Assembly: GCA_002477475.1 (NCBI GenBank)
Contig: DLPX01000064.1
Span: 1-14,303 of the forward strand
Direction of reading: 5' to 3'
Source: Proteobacteria bacterium UBA7447
GTDB taxonomy: Bacteria > Pseudomonadota > Gammaproteobacteria > Arenicellales > UBA868
Length of the DNA stretch: 14,303 nt
Shown: piece by piece, positions 1 through 6,446 of the stretch
Layout: every line of letters starts with the position of its first letter
How positions within the stretch are numbered: position 1 is the first letter of the stretch
Translations under genes and position numbers: made by a program
Notes under the pieces: generated by a model
What the model saw: only the letters and a program-made list of their open reading frames with translations
What the model was told of the DNA's origin: nothing
Databases searched by the model: none

Positions 1-38
1 GCTTTGCTAAACTCGCGGTTGTCTAAACCTTGCGCCAT
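1..38 (-). CDS. 5' end of an unidentified gene running off the left edge
   Basis: On the minus strand an ATG at 38-36 opens a frame that stays open to the window edge. It reads MAQGLDNREFSK, then a partial codon. A GGAGG ribosome binding site lies at 53-49, ten bases before the ATG, which is one of the better Shine-Dalgarno matches in this window. Only 12 full codons are present, so no domain can be recognised and I do not assign a function. It is divergent from the acetyltransferase gene at 98, with just 59 bases between the two starts, so the promoters must lie close together or overlap the coding starts. The alternative is a chance ATG behind a purine-rich stretch; the strong site and clean open frame favour a real gene. 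Confidence 0.5.
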   Translation of the reverse strand, partial: MAQGLDNREFSK

Positions 39-97
39 CTAAATGATTCCTCCACACGCCTTGATTTCGAATCAGAACAGCCGGAACTCGCCCTGTC

Positions 98-559
98 GTG
101 TCTTCTAGCAGTATTGCCGTTGGTAGGGCCGCCACTGAAGATGTGGCAGCGATCGCCCAGTTTAACATTGCGATGGCCGCCGAGACGGAGGATCTGGCCT
201 TGGATCCACAAACCGTACACGCCGGAGTTGCGGCCGTCGTCAGTGACGATCGCCGCGGCTTCTATCTCGTGGCTCGCTCAGATGGAAAGGCAGTTGGCTC
301 TCTGATGATCACCTACGAGTGGAGTGACTGGCGCAACGGCAATCTGTGGTGGATTCAGAGCGTTTATGTTGTGCCCTCAGCGCGCAAACAGGGGATTTTT
401 CGCCTGCTTTACGACAACGTGATCTCCCTTGCAAAACAGGACGGTGATGCGGCGGGGGTCCGCCTTTACGTAGAAAAAGATAACCGCGGTGCCCAAGAGG
501 TCTACCGGAAACTTGGCATGTCAGAGACGGCTTACCGCGTTTTTGAGATTATCTTCTGA
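98..559 (+). CDS. GNAT-family N-acetyltransferase (153 aa)
   Basis: Probable acetyl-CoA-dependent N-acetyltransferase with a single GNAT domain spanning the whole protein; the substrate is unknown. The N-terminal beta strand and helix (residues 6-33) show the usual early GNAT pattern. Strands 3-4 carry the block around ITYEWSDWRNG (71-81) and WWIQSVYVVP (84-93). The acetyl-CoA pyrophosphate loop is at about 96-104 (RKQGIFRLL), where the usual final small residue of the R/Q-x-x-G-x-G/A motif is Phe. RLYVEKDN (122-129) and the Y/F-x-K-L-G-M segment (136-141) form the C-terminal half. I chose the GTG at 98 because an in-frame TGA lies at 62-64 and the next Met (172) would remove the first strand. 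No clear Shine-Dalgarno precedes it. It is followed 82 bases later by moeB on the same strand; no functional link between the two is evident. Confidence 0.85.
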   Translation: MSSSSIAVGRAATEDVAAIAQFNIAMAAETEDLALDPQTVHAGVAAVVSDDRRGFYLVARSDGKAVGSLMITYEWSDWRNGNLWWIQSVYVVPSARKQGIFRLLYDNVISLAKQDGDAAGVRLYVEKDNRGAQEVYRKLGMSETAYRVFEIIF

Positions 560-641
560 CCCGTCTGCAAAAAAGCTTGTCGTTATACTGAGCACCACCC
601 TTGCATCCTTGAGAGCGGGCATCGTCTCCGGACAGAAACTC

Positions 642-1400
642 ATGGGCACCATCGACCAGGAACGCTACAGCCGGCAAATCAAACTCCCCCAGGTCGGGAT
701 TAACGGCCAGGAGCAGTTGTCTTCAAGCCGGGCGTTGATTATCGGCATGGGGGGACTGGGCTCGCCGGTCGCGCTCTACCTTGCCAGTGCTGGGGTCGGA
801 CACCTCACCATTACGGACTTTGACCGTGTGGATGAATCCAATCTGCAAAGACAGGTTATCCATAACCTGGCCTCTGTCGGCGAACCGAAGGCTGCATCTG
901 CCCAGCGTTCGATTGAAAACCTGAACCCCCGATGCGTGGTAGAGGCGCTGGATTACGAACTGGAGGGCGAGGAGTTGCTGCAACAGGTCGGCGAGGCCGA
1001 CGTTGTTCTCGACTGTACCGATAATTTTCCTTCACGATTTGTCCTCAACGAAGCGTGCATCACGATGGGCACGCCTCTGGTCTCAGGAGCAGCAATTCGC
1101 TGGGAGGGTCAGATCGCCACCTTTGACCCTCGGGACCCTGACTGCCCGTGCTACCGATGTCTCTATCCAGACACTGGAGTTGAGGCAGCCACCTGCGCCA
1201 TGGAGGGCGTCATCGCCCCAATTGTCGGTGTGATCGGCACCATGCAGGCGCTGGAAGCCCTTAATGTGCTCCTGAAGACCGGGCCCGGCTTGCGGGGACG
1301 GGTAATGGTATTTGACGGGATCGCAATGGACTGGCAAATGATTAACCTGCCGAGAAACAGCGACTGTCCGGCCTGTGGTGCTCGACCGCATTACACCTGA
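642..1400 (+). CDS. moeB: Molybdopterin-synthase adenylyltransferase MoeB (ThiF/HesA family)
   Basis: E1-like enzyme that adenylates the C-terminal glycine of the MoaD sulfur carrier using ATP, so that MoaD can be converted to its thiocarboxylate for molybdopterin synthesis. Visible motifs: nucleotide-binding GMGGLGSP (35-42), acidic DFDRVDESNLQRQ (59-71), zinc-binding pairs C170-x2-C173 and C242-x2-C245, and Cys185 in the conserved CAMEGVIAP segment. At 252 residues it matches E. coli MoeB (249) and carries no C-terminal rhodanese domain. The ATG at 642 starts just before the family-typical RYSRQIKLPQVG. The frame is open back to 489 but that extension overlaps the acetyltransferase gene and has no family similarity. 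A TATACT hexamer at 584-589 could be a -10 element, though no good -35 is seen. The gene converges on moaA with a 24-base gap. ThiF is the alternative; the moaD/moaA context favours MoeB. Confidence 0.88.
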   Translation: MGTIDQERYSRQIKLPQVGINGQEQLSSSRALIIGMGGLGSPVALYLASAGVGHLTITDFDRVDESNLQRQVIHNLASVGEPKAASAQRSIENLNPRCVVEALDYELEGEELLQQVGEADVVLDCTDNFPSRFVLNEACITMGTPLVSGAAIRWEGQIATFDPRDPDCPCYRCLYPDTGVEAATCAMEGVIAPIVGVIGTMQALEALNVLLKTGPGLRGRVMVFDGIAMDWQMINLPRNSDCPACGARPHYT

Positions 1401-1424
1401 CCGGAGAGGTTTTAGACTACCGTT

Positions 1425-2480
1425 CTATCCGCCGATGTGCGACATCTCGACCTTGGCCTGCCCCGTCACCGGTAACGCCGTTGCTGTCGCTCGAAGCTCT
1501 GAATACCGGTCCGTTCGCGCCTGCCATATCTCGCTCACCGCTTGGAGCAGTTGAGTATCGTCTGCCCCTGACCGTAGCAGGCTGCGCAAATCGTGGCCCT
1601 GGGTCCCAAAAAGACAGGTATACAACTCGCCCACAGCCGAGAGCCGTGCGCGAGAACAATCCCCACAGAAAGACTGCGTCACAGAAGTGATAAACCCAAT
1701 TTCTCCGGCACCGTCCCGGTAGCGCCAGCGTTTGGCCACCTCACCGGGATAGTTCGGAGAAACCGCTTCGAGGGGGTACAGCGCGTCGATCCTATCGACG
1801 AGGTCAGCCGCAGGAATGACATCGTCAAGATTCCAGCCGTTGGTTTCTCCAACGTCCATATACTCAATAAAGCGCACTATGCAGCCGGAATGACGGAAAT
1901 GTTTCGCCAAATCCAAAACGGCGTGTTCGTTGAGGCCGCGACGAACCACCGCATTGACCTTGATGTCTGAAAAGCCTGCCGCCCGAGCATTATTGATACC
2001 GTCGAGGACTCGCGAAGCTGGGTAATCCACATCATTGATGCTTTTAAAAGTAGCATCGTCAAGCGCATCGAGGCTGATGGTCAGACGCTTAAGCCCAGCC
2101 TGCCTCAAAGAGACTGCCCGATCTGCAGTTAACATCGAACCGTTAGTCGTCAGGCTAATGTCCTCCACGCCTTCCGTGGCGCCGATCATCTCGATCAGGT
2201 GCTCGAGGTTGCGGCGAATCAGAGGCTCGCCGCCGGTAATTCTGACCTTGCGCATGCCGAGCGCTGAAAAAACTTTGGCAACGCGGGCGATTTCCTCAAG
2301 GGTCAGGAGATCCTTTCGCGGTAAAAATGCATAGCCCGGCCCAAATATCTCTCGCGGCATGCAGTAAACGCAGCGAAAATTGCAGCGATCGGTTACCGAG
2401 ATCCGAAGATCCCGCAACGGTCTCTGCAACCTGTCTCGTACGGCTTTACTTGTTGGGGCGTGCTCGCTCATCAAAATCAT
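1425..2480 (-). CDS. moaA: GTP 3',8-cyclase MoaA (radical SAM)
   Basis: Catalyses the first step of pyranopterin cofactor synthesis, turning GTP into 3',8-cyclo-GTP, which MoaC converts to cyclic pyranopterin monophosphate. The N-terminal radical SAM cluster is C33-x3-C37-x2-C40 (CNFRCVYC), followed by GGEP (83-86). The second, substrate-binding 4Fe-4S cluster is C272-x2-C275-x13-C289, with the GTP-contacting Arg residues in CSRARL (275-280). The protein ends in the conserved double glycine (SHIGG). About 351 residues, slightly longer than E. coli MoaA (329). The start is uncertain: ATG at 2480 overlaps the upstream stop (TGATG) but leaves only 3 bases after GGAGG (2488-2484); ATG at 2471 leaves 12; a TTG at 2483 is also in frame. 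It is the last gene of the aor block, so the pathway's first enzyme is probably made together with AOR. No moaC, moaE or moeA is in the window. Confidence 0.93.
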   Translation of the reverse strand: MILMSEHAPTSKAVRDRLQRPLRDLRISVTDRCNFRCVYCMPREIFGPGYAFLPRKDLLTLEEIARVAKVFSALGMRKVRITGGEPLIRRNLEHLIEMIGATEGVEDISLTTNGSMLTADRAVSLRQAGLKRLTISLDALDDATFKSINDVDYPASRVLDGINNARAAGFSDIKVNAVVRRGLNEHAVLDLAKHFRHSGCIVRFIEYMDVGETNGWNLDDVIPAADLVDRIDALYPLEAVSPNYPGEVAKRWRYRDGAGEIGFITSVTQSFCGDCSRARLSAVGELYTCLFGTQGHDLRSLLRSGADDTQLLQAVSEIWQARTDRYSELRATATALPVTGQAKVEMSHIGG

Positions 2481-2764
2481 CAACCTCCGCCGCGTTGGAA
2501 CGTAAGATCGAATCTCGCTTGAAATTTTCCCCGATCCGCATCAGACAATCCAGTATAGCGGAAGGTCACAAGGGTGTAGGGCAGTCGAATCAGGCCGAGA
2601 ATGCGCTCACACTCGTCTCCCAGCAAGATTTCAATCCTGCCTCCCGCATAACCCAGCGTTGCGCCATCCGTTCGCGTCTCGAGCACCCAACCCTCGGGCA
2701 ACTGCGCCAAGGAGCGGAAAAACACAACGTGGCTGACGCCCATTTCGCGTTGCATTTCGATCAT
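2480..2764 (-). CDS. Unrecognised 94-aa protein between moaD and moaA
   Basis: I do not recognise this protein. It has no signal peptide, no membrane segment and no metal-binding motif (a single Cys, in GDECERI). The pattern of alternating hydrophobic residues suggests several beta strands (for example around WVLETRT, GRIEILL and LVTFRYTG), followed by a charged helix-like stretch (SDADRGKFQARF) and a C-terminal GGG tail. It is probably a real gene: it is packed between moaD (29-base gap) and moaA (stop TGA overlaps the moaA ATG at 2480), and it is the only substantial minus-strand frame there. ATG at 2764 is the first start; MQREMGVSH from 2755 and a Met at 2743 are alternatives, and none has a strong ribosome binding site. 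Co-transcription suggests a role in tungsten/molybdenum cofactor assembly or AOR maturation, but that is inference from position only. Confidence 0.7.
   Translation of the reverse strand: MIEMQREMGVSHVVFFRSLAQLPEGWVLETRTDGATLGYAGGRIEILLGDECERILGLIRLPYTLVTFRYTGLSDADRGKFQARFDLTFQRGGG
2484..2488 (-). promoter_or_regulatory. Shine-Dalgarno of moaA inside the last codons of the upstream gene
   Basis: The mRNA reads GGC GGA GGT TGA TG: the GGA and GGT codons of the upstream 94-aa protein's GGG tail form a GGAGG site for moaA. Together with the TGATG stop-start overlap this indicates translational coupling. The spacing is 3 bases to the ATG at 2480 and 12 to the ATG at 2471, so neither start is ideally placed and the true start of moaA remains open. 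Confidence 0.6.
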
Positions 2765-2793
2765 GGCCGGGGGTTGTGATCCAGACGGTTTGG

Positions 2794-3045
2794 TCAGCCG
2801 CCGGCCACTGGCGGCCAGATGGCGAGGGTATCCCCTTTGGTAAGCACATGAGTAGCGCGCTGCCCTTCGTCCAGATAATTGCCATTCACCAGAACCAGAT
2901 GGACGTCCTCACGAGGCACCTGCTGACGGTCAATCACCTGATCAACGGTCTCGTTTGGCAACAGCTCAATTTCCGCACTATTCCGACGGGCGTGAGCCGG
3001 TAGGTGTTCGCTGAGACCCGCGTAGAGTTTAAAAGTAATGGTCAT
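2794..3045 (-). CDS. moaD: MoaD-family sulfur carrier (83 aa, C-terminal GG)
   Basis: Small ubiquitin-like beta-grasp protein that, after adenylation by MoeB and sulfuration, carries sulfur as a C-terminal thiocarboxylate to build the dithiolene of the pyranopterin cofactor, together with MoaE. The 83-residue length, the MTITFKLYAGL first strand, the VHLVLVNGNYLDE middle segment, the GDTLAIWPPVAGG end and the terminal Gly-Gly are all family-typical. The frame is open back to 3150, but the family fold begins at the Met at 3045; the extension would overlap aorC by 85 bases. No strong ribosome binding site is seen. It follows aorC by 20 bases. ThiS is the alternative, but MoaA and MoeB nearby and the AOR context favour MoaD. 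It may be a copy dedicated to the tungsten cofactor; whether a second moaD exists elsewhere cannot be seen here. Confidence 0.85.
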   Translation of the reverse strand: MTITFKLYAGLSEHLPAHARRNSAEIELLPNETVDQVIDRQQVPREDVHLVLVNGNYLDEGQRATHVLTKGDTLAIWPPVAGG

Positions 3046-3065
3046 GGCGAATCGACCGCAGCAAA

Positions 3066-4322
3066 TCAACCGTTCTGCAACGCCGCCTGATTCACACCCT
3101 GATAAGCGTCGACAAGATTTACAGGGCTGTCCTTGAGGCGGTCTTTCCACTCGCCGAGAGGAATCTGCGTTTCTATCAGGCCCCTTAAGACGCCAAGGTG
3201 TTCATGATAGCCGACAGAATTTGCACCCACCAGAACGTCATCTTTGAACTGTAGGTTCACATACTGATGGTTATCCGGGTTATACATCTCAGCACTGTCA
3301 CCACCTGCGACTCCTTCCCAGGCGCCAAAGGAACAGGTCACCAGTCCCAAAGTATCCAGAATATTCATATTCAAACTGCCTTTATAGGGCAGGTTGTTAT
3401 TCCCCACCATGTTTGCAGCTGCGATACGACCATGCTCCGTTGCAGTCGGCTGCACGGCGTGCACTGCGGTCTTGCCGGTCGAGAAGTCCAGACCTTGTGC
3501 ACAGTCCCCTGCGGCATAGACATCGGGCTGGTTTGTCTGCATATGGACATCCACCACAATACCCTGGTCAATATCGATATCACATCCTTCGAGATAGTGG
3601 AGCCGGGGTTTCACCCCAGTCGAGACAATCACTACATCCGCGGGACACGTCTCACCATTCTCCAGCACAACCTGTAATTCATTCGGTGTGGATTCAATCG
3701 CTTTCACCTGGGTATTGGTGTGCACTGTCACACCTTTCGCTTCGCACCAGGACTGCAGCAATCCCCCCGCTTTTTCCCCAAGCATCCTCGGCACCATTCT
3801 CGGACCCATTTCCACCACGGTGAGGTTGACCTCACGCAGTACCCAGGACTCGAGGATGATGCAGCCAATAAACCCGGCTCCCACCTGTACCGCCCGTGCA
3901 CCGGGTTTCGCAAGTTCAATAATTCGCTCGGCATCCTCGAGATGCCAGCACTGCTGCACCCGCGGATCGTCCATACCTGACACCGGAGGGATGATGGGCT
4001 CGGCTCCGGTCGCGAGCAGCAGCTTGTCATATTTAATTTCCTGTCCATCCTCTAAGGTGACGGTGTGACCTTTGGGATCGACCGCCGTCACCTCGCCATG
4101 GATCAGCTTCAATCCGTGAGCTTCGTAATGATTCTGAGAACGCCGCAGATAAGTCCCTTCCTCGCTTACCTTGCCTGTCAGAAAATACGGTATCGCCATC
4201 CGTGAATACGGCGGTTGCACCTGTGCTCCAATCAGCGTTACTTCAGCACTCGCATCCAGTTCCCGCAGATGTTCCGCAGCGGCGATAGCAGCGGGCCCTG
4301 CGCCCGCGATTACATAATGCAT
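3066..4322 (-). CDS. aorC: FAD/NAD(P)-dependent oxidoreductase, probable AOR flavin subunit
   Basis: 418-residue flavoprotein of the pyridine nucleotide-disulfide oxidoreductase superfamily. FAD-binding GAGPAAIAAAEHL lies at 7-19, the LLLATGAEP strand at 101-109, the NAD(P)-binding VGAGFIG at 147-153, and the second FAD motif VYAAGDC at 268-274. PYSRMAIPYFLTG (38-50) resembles the class of NADH oxidases, rubredoxin reductases and NirB-type reductases. No redox-active CxxxxC pair is present, so it is not a disulfide reductase. By position and family it should be the subunit that passes electrons between the iron-sulfur chain and NAD(P), as AorC does in Aromatoleum. It begins 94 bases after aorB, downstream of a stable stem-loop, which suggests lower expression than aorAB. 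The ATG at 4322 starts directly at the Rossmann strand and has only a weak GGGA site before it. Confidence 0.85.
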   Translation of the reverse strand: MHYVIAGAGPAAIAAAEHLRELDASAEVTLIGAQVQPPYSRMAIPYFLTGKVSEEGTYLRRSQNHYEAHGLKLIHGEVTAVDPKGHTVTLEDGQEIKYDKLLLATGAEPIIPPVSGMDDPRVQQCWHLEDAERIIELAKPGARAVQVGAGFIGCIILESWVLREVNLTVVEMGPRMVPRMLGEKAGGLLQSWCEAKGVTVHTNTQVKAIESTPNELQVVLENGETCPADVVIVSTGVKPRLHYLEGCDIDIDQGIVVDVHMQTNQPDVYAAGDCAQGLDFSTGKTAVHAVQPTATEHGRIAAANMVGNNNLPYKGSLNMNILDTLGLVTCSFGAWEGVAGGDSAEMYNPDNHQYVNLQFKDDVLVGANSVGYHEHLGVLRGLIETQIPLGEWKDRLKDSPVNLVDAYQGVNQAALQNG

Positions 4323-4349
4323 GGTTATGGGTTCCCATTTAACGAACAG

Positions 4350-4379
4350 GCTCCCGGCAATCTCGCGATTACCGGGAGC
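4350..4379 (-). terminator. Stem-loop between aorB and aorC (attenuator or mRNA 3'-end hairpin)
   Basis: Perfect 8-bp stem (4350-4357 pairing with 4372-4379, GCTCCCGG/CCGGGAGC), one C-A mismatch, then 4 more pairs (4359-4362 with 4367-4370) around a 4-base loop. It lies in the 94-base gap, 37 bases after the aorB stop. Neither strand has a run of T after the stem, so it is not a classic intrinsic terminator. The likelier role is protecting the 3' end of aorAB mRNA, or partial attenuation before aorC. The hairpin is read directly from the sequence; its role is inferred. Confidence 0.65.
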
Positions 4380-4416
4380 CCGGGGTTCTACAACTTTATT
4401 TACCTTAGACTAAGTA

Positions 4417-6264
4417 TCAGAGTCCGAGGCGACTCAGCGTCTCTCTCGTCGGCACTCCTGAGGTATCCCAGCCTCTCAGCTCGTAGTATTCCGGCAGCAT
4501 TTCATCCAGCCGGTTCACGTGGCCCTTGGCAGGTCCTGTTTTGGCTGCATCTTTCAGCAGTCGCTCTGGCAATGTGTCATCGGCTCCGGTAAAACCGGCA
4601 TCAATGTTGTACTGGCGCTCCATGTTCCAGATACGTTCACCCACTTCGACGAAACGCTCTACACTCCAATCTCCCTCACAGGACGCATCTACCATCGGCG
4701 CGATGTCATCTCCGGACAAAGCGAAGGTGGTGAAGATACACGTACCACTTGAGTCGACACCTGCTGTCAGATCCTGGAACGCTTTCACCAATCCAGCTTT
4801 ACCCTCGGTGACATGAGGATCAGTCTTCTCGGGCAGTCCCAATACCTCAGAAGATACGGTGTAACTGCGCAGATGGCAGGCCCCGCGGTTTGATGTGGCA
4901 TAGGTCAGGCCCATGCCCTGAATACCGCGCGGATCATAGGCCGGAAACTCCTGGCCTTTGACGGTCATGGAGAGCTCCGGACGGCCATATTTTTCACACA
5001 ACCGCTTCGAGCCCTGCCCAATTTCTTTACCAAACCCCTCGCCGCGCGCGGTTGCTTCCACCATGGCCACAAAAGACTCTGTGTTGCCGAATTCAAGTGC
5101 CAGGCCACCCGTATCCTCCTGCGTAATCGCTCCGGAGTCATACAAATCAATCGCTGCACCAATCGTCGAGCCAAGAGAAATCGGATCCAATCCCTGCTCG
5201 TTGCAGACAAAGTTGGCATAAGTCAGCGCTTCAAGATCATTGACGCCGTTGGCCGCGCCCAGCGCCCAAGCCGCTTCATATTCGAGGCCGCCACTGACGT
5301 GCTGATACTCTGGCTTGTCTTTCACGGTGAAGTGGGTCGGATCTATCTTGGATCGCCGTGCACAGGAAATCGGGCACCCAAAACAGGCATGGTTGGAGAC
5401 CAGGTTGGCCTGGCCATCACTCTCCCGTACCTCGGCCATTGCCTCGGCGCTGATGTCATGGGCGCCATCGAACTGAACATCCTGACAGTTGCGAGTCGGT
5501 AGTGCACCCACCTCATTGATGATGTTCATGAGCACCTGCGTGCCGTGTGTCGGCAGGCCGGTCCCCGTAACGGCATGCTCTGCCAAAATCTCCTTGGCCG
5601 CGTTGGAGCTCTTCATGAGCGCCATCGGATCAGCTACCTTCACGCCAACTGTTCCGCGTACAACGACCGCTTTCAGATGCTTTGAGCCCATCACCGCGCC
5701 GACTCCGGATCGGCCGGCGGCGCGATCAAGATCGTTCACGATGGCTGCATATAAGACCGCATTTTCTCCAGCCAAACCAATCGACGCGACGCGCACATCG
5801 GGATCTCCGCGTCGGTCCCGCAGAGTGGTTTCAGTCTCCCAGACGGATTTACCCCATAAATCGGAGGCATCCTTGAGTTCGGCCTGGTCATTAGTGATGT
5901 CGAGATAGACCGGAGAATCTGATTTGCCCTCAAAGATCACCATGTCCCAGCCGGCATTCTTTAACTCGGCGCCAAAGAAACCGCCTGAATTGGAGCAGGC
6001 AATCGCACCCGTCAGCGGTCCCTTGCACACAACCGACCAGCGACCTGAAGTTGGAGCAATTGTGCTGGTCAGGGGTCCTGTTGCAAAAATCATCTTGTTG
6101 TCGGGAGACAACGGATCAACCTTGGGGTCGGTTTCTTCCACAAGGTATTTAGTCGCCAGCCCTCTTTGGCCCATGTAATCATGCGCCCATTCCATGTTGG
6201 TGGGTTCGGTGGTGCAGGTACCCGCACTCAGATCCACTCTCAAAACATTTCCAGTCCAACTCAT
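4417..6264 (-). CDS. aorB: Tungsten-dependent aldehyde:ferredoxin oxidoreductase catalytic subunit
   Basis: Oxidises aldehydes to carboxylic acids (reversibly, at low potential) at a bis-pyranopterin tungsten or molybdenum centre in the cytoplasm; electrons leave through one 4Fe-4S cluster. The 615 residues match the family's usual size. Domain 1 (about 1-205) begins with GNVLRVDLSAG and contains GQRGLATKYL (32-41) and the GPLTGAIACSNSGG region (82-95) typical of pterin binding. The cluster ligands are C294-x2-C297-x3-C301 (CFGCPISC) and C509. Family catalytic-site residues are plausibly E328 or E330 in GGLEYEAAWALG and H464 in RGACHLRSY. No signal sequence is present. The start is fixed by an excellent AGGAGG 8 bases before the ATG. 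Flanking polyferredoxin and flavin genes place it in the AorABC-type subfamily rather than the stand-alone archaeal enzyme. Substrate range and metal (W versus Mo) cannot be read from sequence. Confidence 0.93.
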   Translation of the reverse strand: MSWTGNVLRVDLSAGTCTTEPTNMEWAHDYMGQRGLATKYLVEETDPKVDPLSPDNKMIFATGPLTSTIAPTSGRWSVVCKGPLTGAIACSNSGGFFGAELKNAGWDMVIFEGKSDSPVYLDITNDQAELKDASDLWGKSVWETETTLRDRRGDPDVRVASIGLAGENAVLYAAIVNDLDRAAGRSGVGAVMGSKHLKAVVVRGTVGVKVADPMALMKSSNAAKEILAEHAVTGTGLPTHGTQVLMNIINEVGALPTRNCQDVQFDGAHDISAEAMAEVRESDGQANLVSNHACFGCPISCARRSKIDPTHFTVKDKPEYQHVSGGLEYEAAWALGAANGVNDLEALTYANFVCNEQGLDPISLGSTIGAAIDLYDSGAITQEDTGGLALEFGNTESFVAMVEATARGEGFGKEIGQGSKRLCEKYGRPELSMTVKGQEFPAYDPRGIQGMGLTYATSNRGACHLRSYTVSSEVLGLPEKTDPHVTEGKAGLVKAFQDLTAGVDSSGTCIFTTFALSGDDIAPMVDASCEGDWSVERFVEVGERIWNMERQYNIDAGFTGADDTLPERLLKDAAKTGPAKGHVNRLDEMLPEYYELRGWDTSGVPTRETLSRLGL

Positions 6265-6446
6265 TGCTTACGCCTCCTCTGGATTTGACTCAAAGGGCCG
6301 TTATGGCCCGCTACAGACATACTCGTTACGCTTAATGCTTGATACAAAAAGCTTCCTCAATAACAACAAAGACATAAAAGTCTGGCTATTTTCAACCGAT
6401 GCTTTCTTGCCCTCTTCTTTTCTTTCTCTTTCTTTTTTTTTCCGCT
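6265..6446 (-). other. 182-nt aorA-aorB spacer with 34-nt homopurine tract
   Basis: No gene is visible here on either strand. On the mRNA strand, 3 bases after the aorA stop, runs an uninterrupted purine stretch (6443-6410) that includes nine consecutive A; the plus strand is pure pyrimidine. Further downstream is the small GGGCC/GGCCC hairpin (6295-6309), then the aorB ribosome binding site. I found no convincing -35/-10 pair, so an internal promoter is not supported. Confidence 0.6.
6273..6278 (-). promoter_or_regulatory. Strong ribosome binding site of aorB
   Basis: AGGAGG on the minus strand, with 8 bases to the ATG at 6264. It is among the strongest ribosome binding sites in the window. 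The long aorA-aorB spacer means aorB has its own initiation site rather than coupling to aorA. A small inverted repeat, GGGCC/GGCCC at 6295-6299 and 6305-6309 with a 5-base loop, sits 16 bases upstream of the site and could influence access to it. Confidence 0.7.

Noticed and set aside
1..42. C-terminal tail of a plus-strand gene entering from the left
   Set aside because: Two plus-strand frames stay open for 7-13 codons from the edge, which is not informative; the minus-strand start with GGAGG is the better explanation.
489..641. N-terminal extension of moeB by 51 residues
   Set aside because: It overlaps the end of the acetyltransferase gene and has no similarity to the ThiF/MoeB fold; family homology begins right at the ATG at 642.
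3413..4068. Several plus-strand frames of 126-136 aa antisense to aorC
   Set aside because: They overlap each other in different frames and are low-complexity Ser/Pro/His/Arg-rich translations; aorC on the other strand explains the open reading.
5489..5908. 139-aa plus-strand open frame antisense to aorB
   Set aside because: It lies wholly inside a strongly conserved catalytic gene, has no recognisable domain or ribosome binding site, and is the kind of long antisense frame that codon bias produces.
6295..6360. Internal promoter for aorB (TTGAGG followed at 17 bp by CATTAA)
   Set aside because: The -10 matches only 3 of 6 positions and other spacings are no better; this is at chance level in AT-rich sequence.
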